NCBI RefSeq assembly: GCF_023973825.1
Contig: NC_090125.1
Location: 3,507,412 to 3,571,411 of the forward strand
DNA: 64,000 nucleotides
Direction: 5' to 3'
Source: Plasmodium brasilianum
Taxonomy: Eukaryota > Apicomplexa > Aconoidasida > Haemosporida > Plasmodiidae
A model generated the notes under the pieces. That model was not told where the DNA came from. It did not search any database and saw only the letters and a program-made list of their open reading frames with translations. This document shows, one piece after another, positions 1 to 13,164 of the stretch; the stretch's first letter is position 1; each line of letters opens with the position of its first letter. Made by a program: the position numbers and the translations under genes.

Positions 1-2326
1 TATAGAACACATGCATACATAATACCTAAATTTATCTAAATTTTCTATATGTGTTGCTTTATAGGTTGTTGCTTGATCTACAAGTATGTTTTTGTAAGAA
101 ATTTTCTTTGATAAATCATCCTTGGATTCGATAAAAAAACCATTATCTGAGTAACAATTTTCATTTTCTTTTATTGCAAATTTTAAAATTTTAGTATTAT
201 TATCTTCATTATATAATGACACAGAAGCAGTAAAATTTAAGGATTGCAGAGAAATTGTCTCAAAGTTTAGTAATCGCTCAATTTTCACAGAACCAATGTC
301 ATAATAGTTGAATTGTTTCAAACATAATCTCATAGTAATTGCATAATAATCCAGAACAAAATTTAATTCTTCATTTTTATATATAAATTTGTTATCATTA
401 TTGTCTTTTAAATTGCCGTTTTCATCTTTCACACTGTTGTTGTGAGAGCATTCATATTTTAAGTATGGCCCCAAGTAATTGTTATATTCAAAAAAGTGTA
501 ATTTATAGTTAATAATTTTATTGTTAATAATAGTATAATATATATTATATTCTGGTTTTTTCACCAAATCTACAGTGAATAAGGGGAGATATTTCCTCCC
601 ATAAATCTTTGAACACAAATTATTTTCATTTGTTAGAGGCTCATCACTAATAATGTATATATGTTCATCCTGTTCTTTTGTGTGTATATTTATTTCTTTA
701 TCGGCTTGGATTTTTTTGTCACAGATATTATCAGACCAAGAAAAAGTTGTACTTTCAATATCATTTATAATATAACTAATTTTTTCTTTTAAGGTATATA
801 GTTTAATTACACATGGTGTACCTAAGAAACAGGTAATGGGTTTATATGCCTGTAGAAAAAAGATATGACCCACTTTTTTATATAGAATATTATCTATTAT
901 GCATACCTCCAGATAATAAGTATTATTATTATTAAAATTGAATGTGTAATATTCACCATCTAATTTATGATCATTTTTGATAGTGGAAACAACTGTGTTG
1001 TCATTACACCTCGGTTTAAGCAGTACAGTTTCGTCCGTAATATTTGGTATGTTATTAAATAAAGTGGTACTTATTCGGATTGAACAATTTGGGTTTTCAA
1101 AATCACAGTAAAATGTATTATGTATAATTGTTTTATCAATGGTGATTCTATTAAGTACTAATGATAAATTATTATTTATGAAACATATATAATAGGTGCC
1201 ATTATTTAATTCATGAATATTTGTTATGCGTCCAATATTTCCGGTGCAATTGAATACTTCTGCGTTTTTAACAAACGCTGATTTTACTATTTTATCACAT
1301 TTTTCGTTCTCTGAAATGACAATATTTTCTAAAAGATTAAAATAAAAGGTAAATTTATCAATATTCTTATCGTTACAATTTAGTATATCTCCTATTTTAA
1401 TGAGTTCATTTTTTTGTTCAATTTTTTGAATGGAATACACAGATTTGTCAATGGGGGATATAAGCGAACTGAAAAAATAATCATTGTAAAAAAGAATTTT
1501 GTTTATTTTAAATTACTAAATGATGATAAATGTCATAGAAAAGCATCAAAAAAAAAAAAAAAAAAAAAATGAATAAATTTTGGAAAAATCAAATGTATAT
1601 ATACGTGCGTATTTATGCATAAATATACGTATATAAGCTAAGAGATAAGAGTTTTAACTTTTATAGCAATGAATCAGTAATTGTAGCATATGAGAAAAAG
1701 CACGAAAAAATAGTAAATTCCGAAATTGAAAAAAATAATATTTATATGTGCAAACTTAAGAATTTTCGATGGGAACGAATAAATAATTTTATCCTTGGAT
1801 ACAAAACATAAATGAAAAAGGAAAATTTTTTGTAAAGTTTCACCGAAATGTATGAAGGTACATATATATATAGATATAAATATGCGTATACATATTAATG
1901 CTGCTGACTACATTTGTGTAAAATATATAAGCTTTATATATAATGAAATTACCATGAATTCTTTTTATCCTTAATATATATTTTTGCATCTCGCTTTTGA
2001 ACGAACAGGAACGTATTCTGATATTTTTCTTTTGATATTACTTCCCCTAAATTATTATTAATTACATTACAATTATTTGTTTCGCTGATATCAGATATTA
2101 AATAGTCTTCATTAATTTCAAAGTCACTCTCACTTATACCATCACCTCGTGTATCTAATATAGATATGTACTCAGTTTCAAATAACTCTACATTAACGTT
2201 AGCACTCCCATTGTTATAAGTGAAGTTTGATATGCGTATACTAGCTTTTATATTTTTTAGGAATATTACAAAGAATATAATAAAAAAAGAGAGACTAAAA
2301 ATTTTGAGGCTTTTTTTATATTTCAT
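1..2326 (-). CDS. CRMP4: Cysteine repeat modular protein (CRMP4-like), 5' part only
   Basis: This is the 5' end of a large secreted protein that runs off the left edge of the window. Exon 1 is 1953-2326 and exon 2 is 1-1468. The donor (ATG|GTAATT) and acceptor (TTTTTTCAG) join in frame: phase 2 plus one base completes a Cys codon. The second exon stays open to position 1, giving 614 codons in view. The N-terminus is a signal-peptide-like hydrophobic stretch (residues 10-25) after a Lys-rich start. The rest is extracellular in style, with scattered Cys and many N-x-S/T sites and no membrane segment. I did not recognise the family from sequence alone. The call rests on position: P. falciparum CRMP4 lies next to CCp1 in the same divergent arrangement, from memory. 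CRMPs are known to act in sporozoites. The gene model is solid; the name is inference. Confidence 0.65.
1469..1952 (-). other. First intron of the CRMP-like gene
   Basis: A 484-base AT-rich intron between the signal-peptide exon and the main exon. It contains an adenine homopolymer of about 20 bases near 1550-1569 and stop codons in all minus-strand frames. I see nothing else in it. Confidence 0.75.
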
Positions 2327-2380
2327 TTTTTATTAACATTCAACTGTACTCCTTTTTTTTAGTTACATTGGTGTAAGTAT

Positions 2381-2437
2381 ATATATCTATGTATCTATCT
2401 ATATCTATCTATATCTATCTATATATCTATCTATCTA

Positions 2438-2471
<34 letters not shown>
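2381..2471. repeat. TATC/TA compound microsatellite
   Basis: Tandem TATC units interleaved with TA units, passing into a pure TA run. It lies about 60 bases upstream of the CRMP-like start codon. This type of simple repeat is usually length-polymorphic. Confidence 0.85.
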
Positions 2472-3099
2472 CATGTACAAATGAATATACCCATATATTT
2501 GCCCATTTACGCATGTTATTACGTGTGTTTAATCAATTGAGGATATAACATATAATATGATTTAATATTTTTACTGATGAAATAAATATATTCTAGACAC
2601 GCTGTACACATCAATTATTTTTATTTTTTTTATTTTATATAAATAAAAAACAACATTTCCGTGCAAAAACTTGTTAGGTGGTGTGTACTTGTAAAACGAA
2701 TTTTCATGCTTAAGAAAAAGTTGTGCAAATGGAGTAACATATTTTTATGTAATCGATACTATTAAGAGGCACAAGTAAATGAAAAAATAAATATATAAAT
2801 ATATATATACATACAACCTTAAAAATTAAGCAAAAATTTTTTAATTATAAAATAAGATTAATTTTTTTTGTTACAACAAAATTCAACAAGATAAAAAAAT
2901 TCCTTGAACACTTGTTTTTTATCTTGTCTAAAATTATTTATGCCCATGCTTCATTCTGCTTAAAATAAAATTATCCTTTTTTATTTTACGTTATTGTACC
3001 CTATTGTACTTTATTTTACCCTACTTTATTTTAATTTATTTCATTTATTTATTTTTTTACAACTTTGATATGAATATTTGCTACCAGAAAATATTTGTT

Positions 3100-3170
3100 G
3101 CTTGAGTTTCTTCAAGCTACTGTTTTAAGATCACTCAAGTGCATGCGCACAGGAAGCTCAATTTTTTTTG
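3100..3170. promoter_or_regulatory. GC-rich patch with hairpins and a GCATGC palindrome
   Basis: A short patch much richer in G+C than its surroundings. It holds an inverted repeat GCTTGA...TCAAGC at 3100-3117. A second palindrome at 3139-3150 (GTGCATGCGCAC) differs by one base from the TGCATGCA site bound by the ApiAP2 factor AP2-Sp. The patch ends in a run of eight T. It sits between two genes of mosquito-stage families, so a transcription-factor site is plausible. A small structured RNA is the alternative. Binding is inferred, not shown. Confidence 0.35.
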
Positions 3171-3788
3171 CACGTTATTAGGAATAATTAACCTACGTTG
3201 TTATAAAAATATTCTATATATTTTTTATAATAACGAAAAAACGTAAAATTAATAAAAAACTTTAATTATCTCTTTTTTTAAGAAGGCGTTAATTTTTTTA
3301 TTTAAATATTTCAAGAAATACAAAAGTGATATCAATAAGTACAAATGAGTTATTACAGATTCTGTATATGGTATATTTAATCTAAAAATGAAGGGTGAAT
3401 ATATATATCATGAAAAATAGACATCTTATATTTGTTCGAGTTCTATAGATTTTTCTATTCTTCCTTAGAAAACCTTTAAAAATGATAAGTTATTTTCTTT
3501 ATTATTCCTTTTAAAATATTTGAAGATTTATTTTTATTATTTTTGTTTTGTTATAATATATACATATAGGATTATAATATTTATTTATTTATTTTTTTTT
3601 TCTTAAATATTGGATAACTCAATGTAGCTATAAAAATTTAATTTATGTATATTTATTTTTTATTTTTATTGTTCTTTGCGTTATATCAGAAGTTTGCGCT
3701 TCTTCAATGTAGTAAATTCTTTAGAAAAAATACAAATTAATTCTTACTTTTTTTCTGCATCGTGATTCGTTGTACATATTTTATATGT

Positions 3789-3820
<32 letters not shown>

Positions 3821-4617
3821 CACTGTAAATGTACTGAATGATAAGGCTGTCTAAAAACAAATATTTAAGAACTTGTTCACAATAATAGAGTTTTAATTTA
3901 TTTTTTCCTTTTCATAATTCGAAAATATAGTATTTATTTATAATACTTTTTTTGAAAATTTTTTTTTGGACTTGAGTTTTTTTTTTTTTTTTTCATGTTC
4001 TGAAACCTATATATATTATACTAAATGTTTATTTGTTTTGTATAAATTTTTTTCACACTTTTTTGAGAGCTACCTTGAATTTACGGCTTCAGTTATTTTA
4101 GGTAGAATGATTATGAAATTCTTGTATGAATAAAAATTTCAGTTGATTTCACTTAATTTTCTATAAAATATGGGAAACTTTCACTATATTCCTTTTTTTT
4201 AAAAAGGTTAATTTTTTGAAACTAAATTGAATTAACACAAAAAGAATTTTTTTTTTTCCCCTGTGCCTAATTTTAAGGTGTACATACACAAAGGGACGAA
4301 AAAAAAAGAGGTCTTAAAAGGTGGACTAGATCATGTTCATAGTTATGCGCTTATTCATTAATATTCATTAATTTAATCTTATTTTATTGTCCATAACTTA
4401 AAAAAATAACGTTAAAATGTTTAATATTATTATTATGAAGTGTCATAATTATTATTCTGTGAACATATGTTATTTAACTGTCTGGGGAAAAATATCACAA
4501 TATATTCTTTCATTTAAATAGAACAAATAATATTCATACATGTAAAAATAAAAATAATTAAATAAATTAAAAAGTAAGAAATGTATAATTAAGGGGAAAT
4601 TAAATATTTTTAAAAAG

Positions 4618-4648
<31 letters not shown>

Positions 4649-5301
4649 CGTGTTGTCGCCAACGGTTTTATCAATTTAAAAAGCAAGAAAAATTACCTAG
4701 TTAGAACAAGGAATTGTGTTGTGTAATGATAAATGTTTTTAATTGGTATATAATTTATAGTTAACTTATACTTCTTTTTGTTCTCTCGCAAGTTGTAAAA
4801 TTTTTCCATTTTTCTATTTTTTAGTAATAGTACTGATAAGTGATGTTTTTTTTTTTTGAAAAATAATATTTTCATTTGATATTAAATTACATATATGTAT
4901 ATGCGCTCACTTTCTAACTCACACATATATACATCTTTCGCAGGATTTGTCAGATTCATCAAAGTTTTAATTTTTTTTTTTTAGTCATTCTTTTTTTAGA
5001 GGAACGTGTCTATGTTATAATATATGTCAGGTACATTTTTTTAATTGCCTTTTTTAATTTTAAAATTCCTTTCTAATAAAATTATAATTATTCATTTATT
5101 TTGTTTTTTTATTTTTTTCTATGTTGAACAAATTAGTAACTTCCGTGAACTATATTTTACCCTACCAATAACTGAGTAAATTTTCAGGTTTTCCATGATT
5201 CGATAAAAAAGTTGGATTAAATTATTTATAATACTTTTGTGTTTAATTTGTATTATTCCTTTTTTTTTTTTTTTTGCTGGTAACTTTTCGTGTAAATAGA
5301 A

Positions 5302-8300
5302 ATGCATTATTTATTTCTCTTATTATGGTGCATTATTTTAAAATGTTATGTAAGAAGTCAAGAGTCTGCCACAAATTTCTATAAATTTATTGATTCCTTT
5401 GCATCGTCTACATATATATCGGAGGAATCTGGAAGTTCACTTTATGATGCTAAAAGGGCTATACAGAAAAACCCTAGTTATTGGTGCAGTTCTGGAAATC
5501 ATTCAAAGGATGAAGAAATTACTTGGACTGGTTATTTAAATACAAAAGGGTTTATTAAAGGTGTGAAAATATCATGGGAATACAGCCCAGAATTAGTAAG
5601 CTTGTCTGTGTCTGCTGATGGAGAAAATTATAAGAACGTTATTCCTTATAGAAGAATTTCGGGAAATGAAGCATCTTTTGATGAGATATACTTTTTTAAA
5701 AAATTAGAAGAAGCTACATCAATAAAAATTGGACTAAAAAATGCTATTCACAAATATTTTGGAATAAGAGAAGTTAAGATTATTGGTGGAGGAAATCCAC
5801 ACTTTTTATTATTGTCAGGAATTACAAGTGAACATGAAATGTGTCTACAGGTAGAGGAAGGACTAATAAATAATGATAACACTTCAGTTATTTTAGATTC
5901 TTGTATTAACGCTTTAGCAGCCGGAGATGGTAGGGAATTATGGAAAACTAACTCCAATAATCAAATAATTAGCGCTTTTAGTGATCCTCCTAAGTGTTTA
6001 TCTGTAATTAATTTAGATAATTTAGAAACTAATAAAATCGTTTTATATGACTGTTTAAGAGCTTTGGAAGATGGTGATGGAAAATCTAATTGGATATTTG
6101 AATCTAATTCACAGATTCGATTACAGAAAAGTGGTGAACCTTTGTGTATTTCTCAAAAAAATATTTACGGAAATGTACCTGGAATTCATGACATTCTTCT
6201 TAATATGGACGTGTCTGTTGATTCTAATTCCACCTTAGATGATGATCATAATCCTGATAATACTGTAGATGGAAACTTGAATAGTTATTGGGCTTCGGCA
6301 ACTTTTGCAGATAATTATGAGCATTTGGTTTACTTTATCATAGACTTAAATAAATTTGCAGAGATATCCAGGATAAAAATTTATTGGGAATATCCACCTT
6401 TGCATTACAGTATTGCAGTTAGCACCGACAATCAAAATTATAAAATAGTTGTTGAAACTTTAGCTAATCCTAGTTTTGTAACAATAGATACTTTAAAAAA
6501 TATAGAAACAAGGTATATTAAAATATCAATGATTAAACCTCATCCGAAACATGGAGAAATGGGTGATCAATTCTTATATGGAATAAGGTCTATAGAAGTA
6601 CAGGCTAACAATTTAGAAACAATTTTAAGCTATTGCAGAGATTCCGCTAATTCAGACGACGCCAGAGATAAATATTTCGTTGAATATATTACTGAATTTG
6701 ATCAAGATTTAACGAGGAAATTAATTAATCTTGAAGAAGATGTATCAAAAAATGTAAATTCTATCAGTGATAATTTGTCTAAGCTAGAAGAATTATTACC
6801 TAATATTGAAACATGCTTACAAGAAAAAAAAGGGTATGATGAAGAATTAAAAGAATCTAACGAGAAAGTAAATGAGTTAAATGACAAGCTTTCATCATTA
6901 ACATCCGTAAATTTAATTCACGATAACGATATACTTAGATTAGGGTTACTTCCTGGTGACGCTTCATCCTATCCAGCTAACGATTGTTCAGTGATTAAAA
7001 ATCTTCAAGAAACTCCACAGTCAGGATTTTATTGGATTAAACCAAAGTGTGCACCTGAGCCATTGAAAGTTTATTGTGACATGACTTCAAGTACTTCTAT
7101 ATATGTGTGGAATGGAAATCCTCCCAAGTCTCCTGATCATTTAATAACAAATATTATAAATTCAGTTGATGATATTAGACAACATTGCGCTGAAGTTGGT
7201 TTGGAGCCATTAATATTAAGATCTAAAGGTCAGTTGAACGCTTTAATTTTATCATTAAAAAAAATGGGATTCGCGCTAAATGGAAAAATTAATATTCCAT
7301 TAGCTTATGATTATTCCTGTGATCATGGTAGTTGTAGTGGAAAGTTTCATGACTTGTTGAATGGTAATATCGATTTAACAACATTAATTTATTTAAAAGC
7401 ATCTGAATCACCTGATAGCACAAAAATTAGACAAACTGCTGGGATATCCTATGATGATGGATCTTTCAAATTTTTTAATTTAGAGACATCAGATATATCT
7501 GCAATAGTTTGCTCTACTAATTCAACGGAAAATGATGCTGTATTACAATATCTGAGCATAACATGTGGTACAACAGCACTTGAAGATCATTTCAATTCAA
7601 TTGTAAATACTAATATAGTTGTTCTATGTCCAATAGGATGTGATAATAAACAATTTCAAAAATCTGCAGTATATGGAAGCAAAGGAATATATTCAGACAA
7701 TAGCTCTATTTGTAGGGCAGCAATTCATTCGGGTGTAATAGATAATAAAGGAGGCTTAGTTAACATTACCATTGAATCTGGGTTAGACCGATATGAAGGT
7801 TCAATAAATAATAATATAGAATCTATTTCATTAAATAAAGAACCCGATGGATTGTTTGATATAATTACTGATGAAAAAGAAGAAAAGGTTAAACAAGAAA
7901 GTAGTCCTTTTCATCATAGAACCATAAGAGTAAGTAGTATGTCTGATGATTGTCCTATGGATTTATTTCAGTACAAACAAACATCTTTTGTTCAGAAGGA
8001 AAATATGATAAGAGAACAAAATGAGGTGAAATACAATGAAGAAGAAAATACAGAAATTGTAAAATTTCATGAATTAATAGGTGAATTATTAAATAATATT
8101 GATGCTATTCATGGAGTTGACTCTTCTGTAATTTCAATCGTTCAAGATGAAACAACAAGAGTTATAGAAAAGTCTAAAAAGGAATTAAAACCAGCTGATA
8201 TGTTATCAAAAAAGCAGATTGAAGATGCTATAAATTTGTACAATCTGACAGAAAATTTAGCATTATATTTATACGATTTATCGGAAAAATATATATATGA

Positions 8301-10116
8301 TTTGGAAAAATTGAAAGAACACTTAGATGAATTAAAAAAAGACCAAAAAGTTGCTCATAATTTTGGTACATTCAAGTTGAATTATGAAACTATGAATTTT
8401 TCTTCTCATTTCCATGTTTTTGATTCAAAATTAATAAAAAATAAGCCTAGTACATGGGGATATGCTGATACAGATATTCTGGGACATAAAAATAGTATTG
8501 GTCAAATGAGTAGCATATCAAACACAGAAATAGGTGAAGGATATTATGCTAAATTAAAGGGGTTAAATTTTTATGACTTTGAAATAAAAGTAAGTATGTT
8601 GGGTAGAGGAAATGGGTGTTTGGGTATAGTATTTAGAGCTAAAGATGATTTTAATTTTTATTTATTTGATGTATGCGATAAAGAGGGAGTAAAAAGATTG
8701 TCAAAGGTAGAAAATGGTCAAGTAGACATTTTAAAGGAGAACCATGGAGATGTTTCCATAAATAATCAATGGAATAAATACAGAATTGTGGCAAGGCATG
8801 CAAATATTGATATTTATGAAGTAGACCATAATTCAAATGAAATTAAGATATTAAACTCTTTAGATGAAAGGTTTTTATCTGGTACTGTTGGCTTATATTC
8901 TCAGTTAGTTGGTCAGGGAACCTTTTTTGATGATCTTGAAATTATAGCCCTCCCATGCACAGAATTATCAAAAATGAAATGGAATAACAAGAATACAACA
9001 TCTAATTGTCCTTATTATAAGGAAACTTATATAAATGAAACATTACCATATATTGTAATTAACGATATGTATTATAATTGGAACTTTGAAAAGGATGATG
9101 ATAATAATTACTTATTATGTTCAAAAAATATAAAGGATGATAGTGCTTCGAACGTAGAAATGCATACTACTATAGCACTTTTAAAACAAAGAATGTGCTC
9201 TGATGGGAACTTTACTTTTGATATAAATTTCTCTGACGATGATAAAATTACGGATAATAGTAAATCATATGTATATGTACTTTTTCACTTTGAAGATGAA
9301 CATAATTTTAATGCACTTGAAATTACAAAAGACAACCTTAGATTTATAAATTATAGGAACAATGAACCAACAGTATTATCTGAGTTCAAAGATAAAGAAA
9401 AATCAAAATATATAATAACAGAAAATGAATGGATTAAAGTCAGTTTACACTTTGATAAATTAAAGTTCAAGGCGATTATAAGTAATAACGACGATGAATT
9501 AGTACTAGATACAAATAAGGTTGATTTAGGTATGATTCGTCCAGGACAAGTTGGCTTCAAGATTCACAATTTTATTAAGGTAAAATTTGATTCCATACTT
9601 CTTTCATCTGCTGCATCAAACTTATATGAAAATTTTGTTCAAACTAAATCTAAAGCATGGGGCACATGTGAAGAAGCCATACATGTGTTAAATAGGAGGT
9701 CTTCATGCGAGACTGATATATATCCAAATGAGACAAAAGAAAAACATATTAAATGCATTACAAATTTCTGTGAAGAATGTTGTTTACATCATACACAACT
9801 ATTAGACATCAATGAGAAAAAACAGTGTGAGAAACACTGTAAAAAGAATGACCATTTGGCAGCTAAAATGCAAACACTTTTTGAAAAGTTCTTAAATAAA
9901 TGTGTTTCAATGGAAGAAAATAAAGATTATGAAAAGTGTGATAATAATGATACAGAGTGTAAGAATAAAATATGTGTACTTTGTTGCAAAAAAAATGATC
10001 CTACAACTTCTAAGGAATTAAAGGGTTTATCTTTACGTAAATCAAAAGATGTGCAACAAAAAGAGATAATTGAGTGCCAGTTTCAGTGTAACCAGGTTCA
10101 TCCAACAAATGAATAA
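5302..10116 (+). CDS. CCp1: LCCL domain-containing lectin-adhesive protein CCp1 (LAP family)
   Basis: A 1604-residue secreted multidomain protein in one exon, close to my recollection of P. falciparum CCp1 (about 1620). Reading along it: signal peptide (1-18); discoidin/F5-8 C-like domain (about 30-163); ricin-B-like lectin domain with paired Cys and repeated D-G-R/K-x-x-W turns (about 168-285); second discoidin domain (about 300-435); coiled coil (460-535); fibrinogen-like start with F-Y-W-I-K-P-K-C and Y-C-D-M (about 560-605); LCCL domain (about 752-845) with the signature Y-x-x-x-S-x-x-C-x-A-A-x-H-x-G; helical linker (930-1010); two LamG/levanase-like beta domains (about 1015-1205 and 1225-1440); and a Cys-rich tail (1447-1604). 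Family members form complexes in gametocytes and the ookinete crystalloid. The start is the first ATG, directly before the signal peptide. Confidence 0.92.
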   Translation: MHYLFLLLWCIILKCYVRSQESATNFYKFIDSFASSTYISEESGSSLYDAKRAIQKNPSYWCSSGNHSKDEEITWTGYLNTKGFIKGVKISWEYSPELVSLSVSADGENYKNVIPYRRISGNEASFDEIYFFKKLEEATSIKIGLKNAIHKYFGIREVKIIGGGNPHFLLLSGITSEHEMCLQVEEGLINNDNTSVILDSCINALAAGDGRELWKTNSNNQIISAFSDPPKCLSVINLDNLETNKIVLYDCLRALEDGDGKSNWIFESNSQIRLQKSGEPLCISQKNIYGNVPGIHDILLNMDVSVDSNSTLDDDHNPDNTVDGNLNSYWASATFADNYEHLVYFIIDLNKFAEISRIKIYWEYPPLHYSIAVSTDNQNYKIVVETLANPSFVTIDTLKNIETRYIKISMIKPHPKHGEMGDQFLYGIRSIEVQANNLETILSYCRDSANSDDARDKYFVEYITEFDQDLTRKLINLEEDVSKNVNSISDNLSKLEELLPNIETCLQEKKGYDEELKESNEKVNELNDKLSSLTSVNLIHDNDILRLGLLPGDASSYPANDCSVIKNLQETPQSGFYWIKPKCAPEPLKVYCDMTSSTSIYVWNGNPPKSPDHLITNIINSVDDIRQHCAEVGLEPLILRSKGQLNALILSLKKMGFALNGKINIPLAYDYSCDHGSCSGKFHDLLNGNIDLTTLIYLKASESPDSTKIRQTAGISYDDGSFKFFNLETSDISAIVCSTNSTENDAVLQYLSITCGTTALEDHFNSIVNTNIVVLCPIGCDNKQFQKSAVYGSKGIYSDNSSICRAAIHSGVIDNKGGLVNITIESGLDRYEGSINNNIESISLNKEPDGLFDIITDEKEEKVKQESSPFHHRTIRVSSMSDDCPMDLFQYKQTSFVQKENMIREQNEVKYNEEENTEIVKFHELIGELLNNIDAIHGVDSSVISIVQDETTRVIEKSKKELKPADMLSKKQIEDAINLYNLTENLALYLYDLSEKYIYDLEKLKEHLDELKKDQKVAHNFGTFKLNYETMNFSSHFHVFDSKLIKNKPSTWGYADTDILGHKNSIGQMSSISNTEIGEGYYAKLKGLNFYDFEIKVSMLGRGNGCLGIVFRAKDDFNFYLFDVCDKEGVKRLSKVENGQVDILKENHGDVSINNQWNKYRIVARHANIDIYEVDHNSNEIKILNSLDERFLSGTVGLYSQLVGQGTFFDDLEIIALPCTELSKMKWNNKNTTSNCPYYKETYINETLPYIVINDMYYNWNFEKDDDNNYLLCSKNIKDDSASNVEMHTTIALLKQRMCSDGNFTFDINFSDDDKITDNSKSYVYVLFHFEDEHNFNALEITKDNLRFINYRNNEPTVLSEFKDKEKSKYIITENEWIKVSLHFDKLKFKAIISNNDDELVLDTNKVDLGMIRPGQVGFKIHNFIKVKFDSILLSSAASNLYENFVQTKSKAWGTCEEAIHVLNRRSSCETDIYPNETKEKHIKCITNFCEECCLHHTQLLDINEKKQCEKHCKKNDHLAAKMQTLFEKFLNKCVSMEENKDYEKCDNNDTECKNKICVLCCKKNDPTTSKELKGLSLRKSKDVQQKEIIECQFQCNQVHPTNE

Positions 10117-11448
10117 ATGGTAAAAAAAACGAGTGTCAAAAAAAGTAAGGTAAAAAAAAAAAAAAATATGATAAAATAAAGCAAAATTTTTATTTTTACA
10201 TTTAGATATAAGTCATCCTTTTCTTCATTTCTCCCCCCATCTCGTACATGAAATATATTTTATACTTAATGTTTTTTTCTTCTAATGAGGGCTTATCGTT
10301 GAGAGAAGAATAAATAAAAAAGAAACATTTACACCATGTTTAAATTAATCATTTCCTTATTTTTTATGCTGACTATTTACTAAACTGCAGTGTTTATATT
10401 TTATCTTGAATAATTTGAAATTATACAATTTAACAATTGCATGTTTATGTTTGTTGATAAATTAAATGGAAAAAAAAAAAAAAAAATTGTTACATCATTT
10501 TACTTTTTGAACAGTTTATTCGCTATATATAGTGAACATTTTATTTTTTTACAGAAACATGTGAATTAGTTTTTGTAGTTTACACTTTTCTTCAATTTTA
10601 ATTTCACCATTTTCTTTATGTTATGAAAACATTAAGAAATATATAGAAACACACTATGAAAGAAAATATTCACAGATAATAATACGGAGCGCTACGAACT
10701 ATTTTTTGTAATCAAAAAATAATACAATTTCTTAATATTCAAATGTAGAAAAAGAAAACATAGGGTAAAAATTATAATAATTTATTTGAAGAAAAATTGG
10801 AAACCTGAAATTACATTGTTCCTCCAAATAATTTACAATTTATTTATTCATTATTATTTTTTCCTTTTTTTTTTTTGTATGTGCAACTTAAGAAATGAAG
10901 GGAAACACATAAAAATAAAATACGAATAAAAAAACCATTTTATATTAAAATTTTTTCAAATATATAAAAAAAAGTTGCATACACAGATGTATATTAATAT
11001 ATGAATGTATCATTTTTTAATAGTTATTTAAATTTTCCTTCTCTTATTTTCGGTTATTGAGAAAAGATGTATTTTTAAAAATTGTTGTCTATTTCATTAA
11101 ATTTACGAACAGTTCTAAAATAAAGGTTTTGAAACATATAAAAAAAAAGTATAAAAAAAATATTTGTAATTACAAAAACAAGGTAACAAAATAGTTTCCT
11201 TAATAGTTAAATAATATGTTAATTGTTATTAGAATTGAAAATATTATTTTGTTATATGATAAAGTATATTATATTCATTTAAGAAATAACTATTTTATTC
11301 ATTTTAAGGTAAACAAACACAATTGTATATAAATATATTTAGATTAATATAATATAAATATATCGGATATATATGTATTAAAAAATTGTCCAACTAAAAT
11401 TAAAAAAAAATAAAATAAATAATTTACATATTTGACCTAGTACGCCCA
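10117..11448. other. Convergent intergenic region, no gene seen
   Basis: The 3' flanks of CCp1 (plus) and the bromodomain gene (minus) meet here. The stretch is AT-rich with several A or T homopolymers (for example near 10155, 10470 and 10868). No reading frame with plausible codon content is present. It presumably holds both 3' UTRs. Confidence 0.6.
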
Positions 11449-12983
11449 TTAAATATTTGTGTATGTTTCATTTGGCTTATTATTCACTATCTTCTGAATC
11501 TTTTTATTCTTTAAAAATTCTTTATGAAAAAAATTATATGTATTTAAAAATTTTCTTAGGTTCAAATTCTCCATATCAGATGATGATTCACTCGAAATAT
11601 CTTCACCTATGGAGTTTGGTACATATATAGAATTTAATTCATTATGATGAAAATACAGATGATCACATGGCTTGCTTAATTTTTCATTAATTCTGCCTTT
11701 AGTATTATGTCCGAATGAATTATAATTCATTGAGATATTATTACTGTTATTAACGGATAATTCGGAGTTATTGATGAATCTAAAGTTTTGGTTATTCAGA
11801 TCTTCATGTTTACTTTGCGTTTCAAATATAGAATTATTACCTATTTTATTCTGTTTATTTAAAAAGTAATTTTGCGTGTTTATATTTGCATGTTTATTTC
11901 TATCATTGCAATGGAAGCTATTTTCTCCGTATTTTTTATTTCCTAATAAATATGATTTTAACTTATCAGAAAATTGGGATTCGTTTTGATCATTATACAT
12001 TATATTGGACAAATTCTTATCTAATGTTAGTATGTTTTTAATATGATGTCTTCCAACACCTAGTAAACAATTTTTGTCATAAGAAATATTTTTGTTAAAA
12101 TCATCAAAATCTGCTACATCTAAACCGAACATCCTTAAATCATTAAAAGCAGAATAGTATAAATTACTTGAATCTGCGTTATCTAAAATGTTATAAATAT
12201 TTGGAAATATGCTAATGAATGTGGGAAGATTTTCTTCTCCAATAAAATTTTTCACGCTCTCTTTATAATTTAAGAGTTTCATCGTTAATTCCTCCTTTTC
12301 AATGTTGCATGTTGTAACTTCTTTTGATTGTTTTTTTTTTTTTTCAAGAATATCTTCATTTTCAGTTAAATCCCTATTTAATGAACCACCAGAATGATTT
12401 TCAAAAAATTGGCTTTTTTTTAGGATTTCATTATTAATATTTTTATTATATTTATTATAATGGTTGTTATTTGTTCTAAAAATATTGTCATTATTAATAA
12501 ATGAAAAGGAATTAATGCAACCTCCAGCATTATCTTTATTACAGTTTTTATGTATTTTTCCACAATTATCATGTTGAATAGTATTCCCCGAATTATTAAA
12601 ACAGTAATTATTACGTTTCTCTCGACTTAATAATTTACATTTTTCATTATATAAGTCTAAATTTTCATTTGCATCACATCTCTTTCTTTTTCTAATATAT
12701 TCATATAACTTCTTGTAACTATCATTAATGTCTGTTAAGCAATCTTCATTAATTTTTTTTTGGGGCAAAAGAGATTTTTGAAAAAAAATATTATACAATG
12801 ATTTACTAATATTTACATAGTTATATAAGTTGGGATGGTTATCTTTTTTATAAGATAACACTTTAATTAATGAATTAAAAATATCCTTTGATTTGTCATT
12901 ACTATTCAATATAGTATCTATGATTGCGCTAAAGTTTTCCTGCTCTATCAAATTTTCTAGACTAGAACTTGTGTTATCATTTC

Positions 12984-13062
<79 letters not shown>

Positions 13063-13113
13063 ATTATTATTATTATTATTATTATAATTATTATTATTAT
13101 TATTATTATTATA

Positions 13114-13164
<51 letters not shown>

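Larger units (their letters stand above)
2327..5301. promoter_or_regulatory. Divergent intergenic region between CRMP-like gene and CCp1
   Basis: Three kilobases with no supported gene, flanked by two start codons pointing away from each other, so it must hold both promoters. It is AT-rich, with TA dinucleotide runs near 3797-3820 and 4618-4644 and many poly(T) tracts. The one stretch of unlike composition is at 3100-3170, listed separately. Core promoter elements cannot be placed by eye in Plasmodium. Confidence 0.6.

Noticed and set aside
2951..3050. TACCCTA-like units considered as degenerate telomeric repeat
   Set aside because: Units are irregular and mostly TTTTA. They do not follow the Plasmodium GGGTTYA repeat and lie inside the conserved core.
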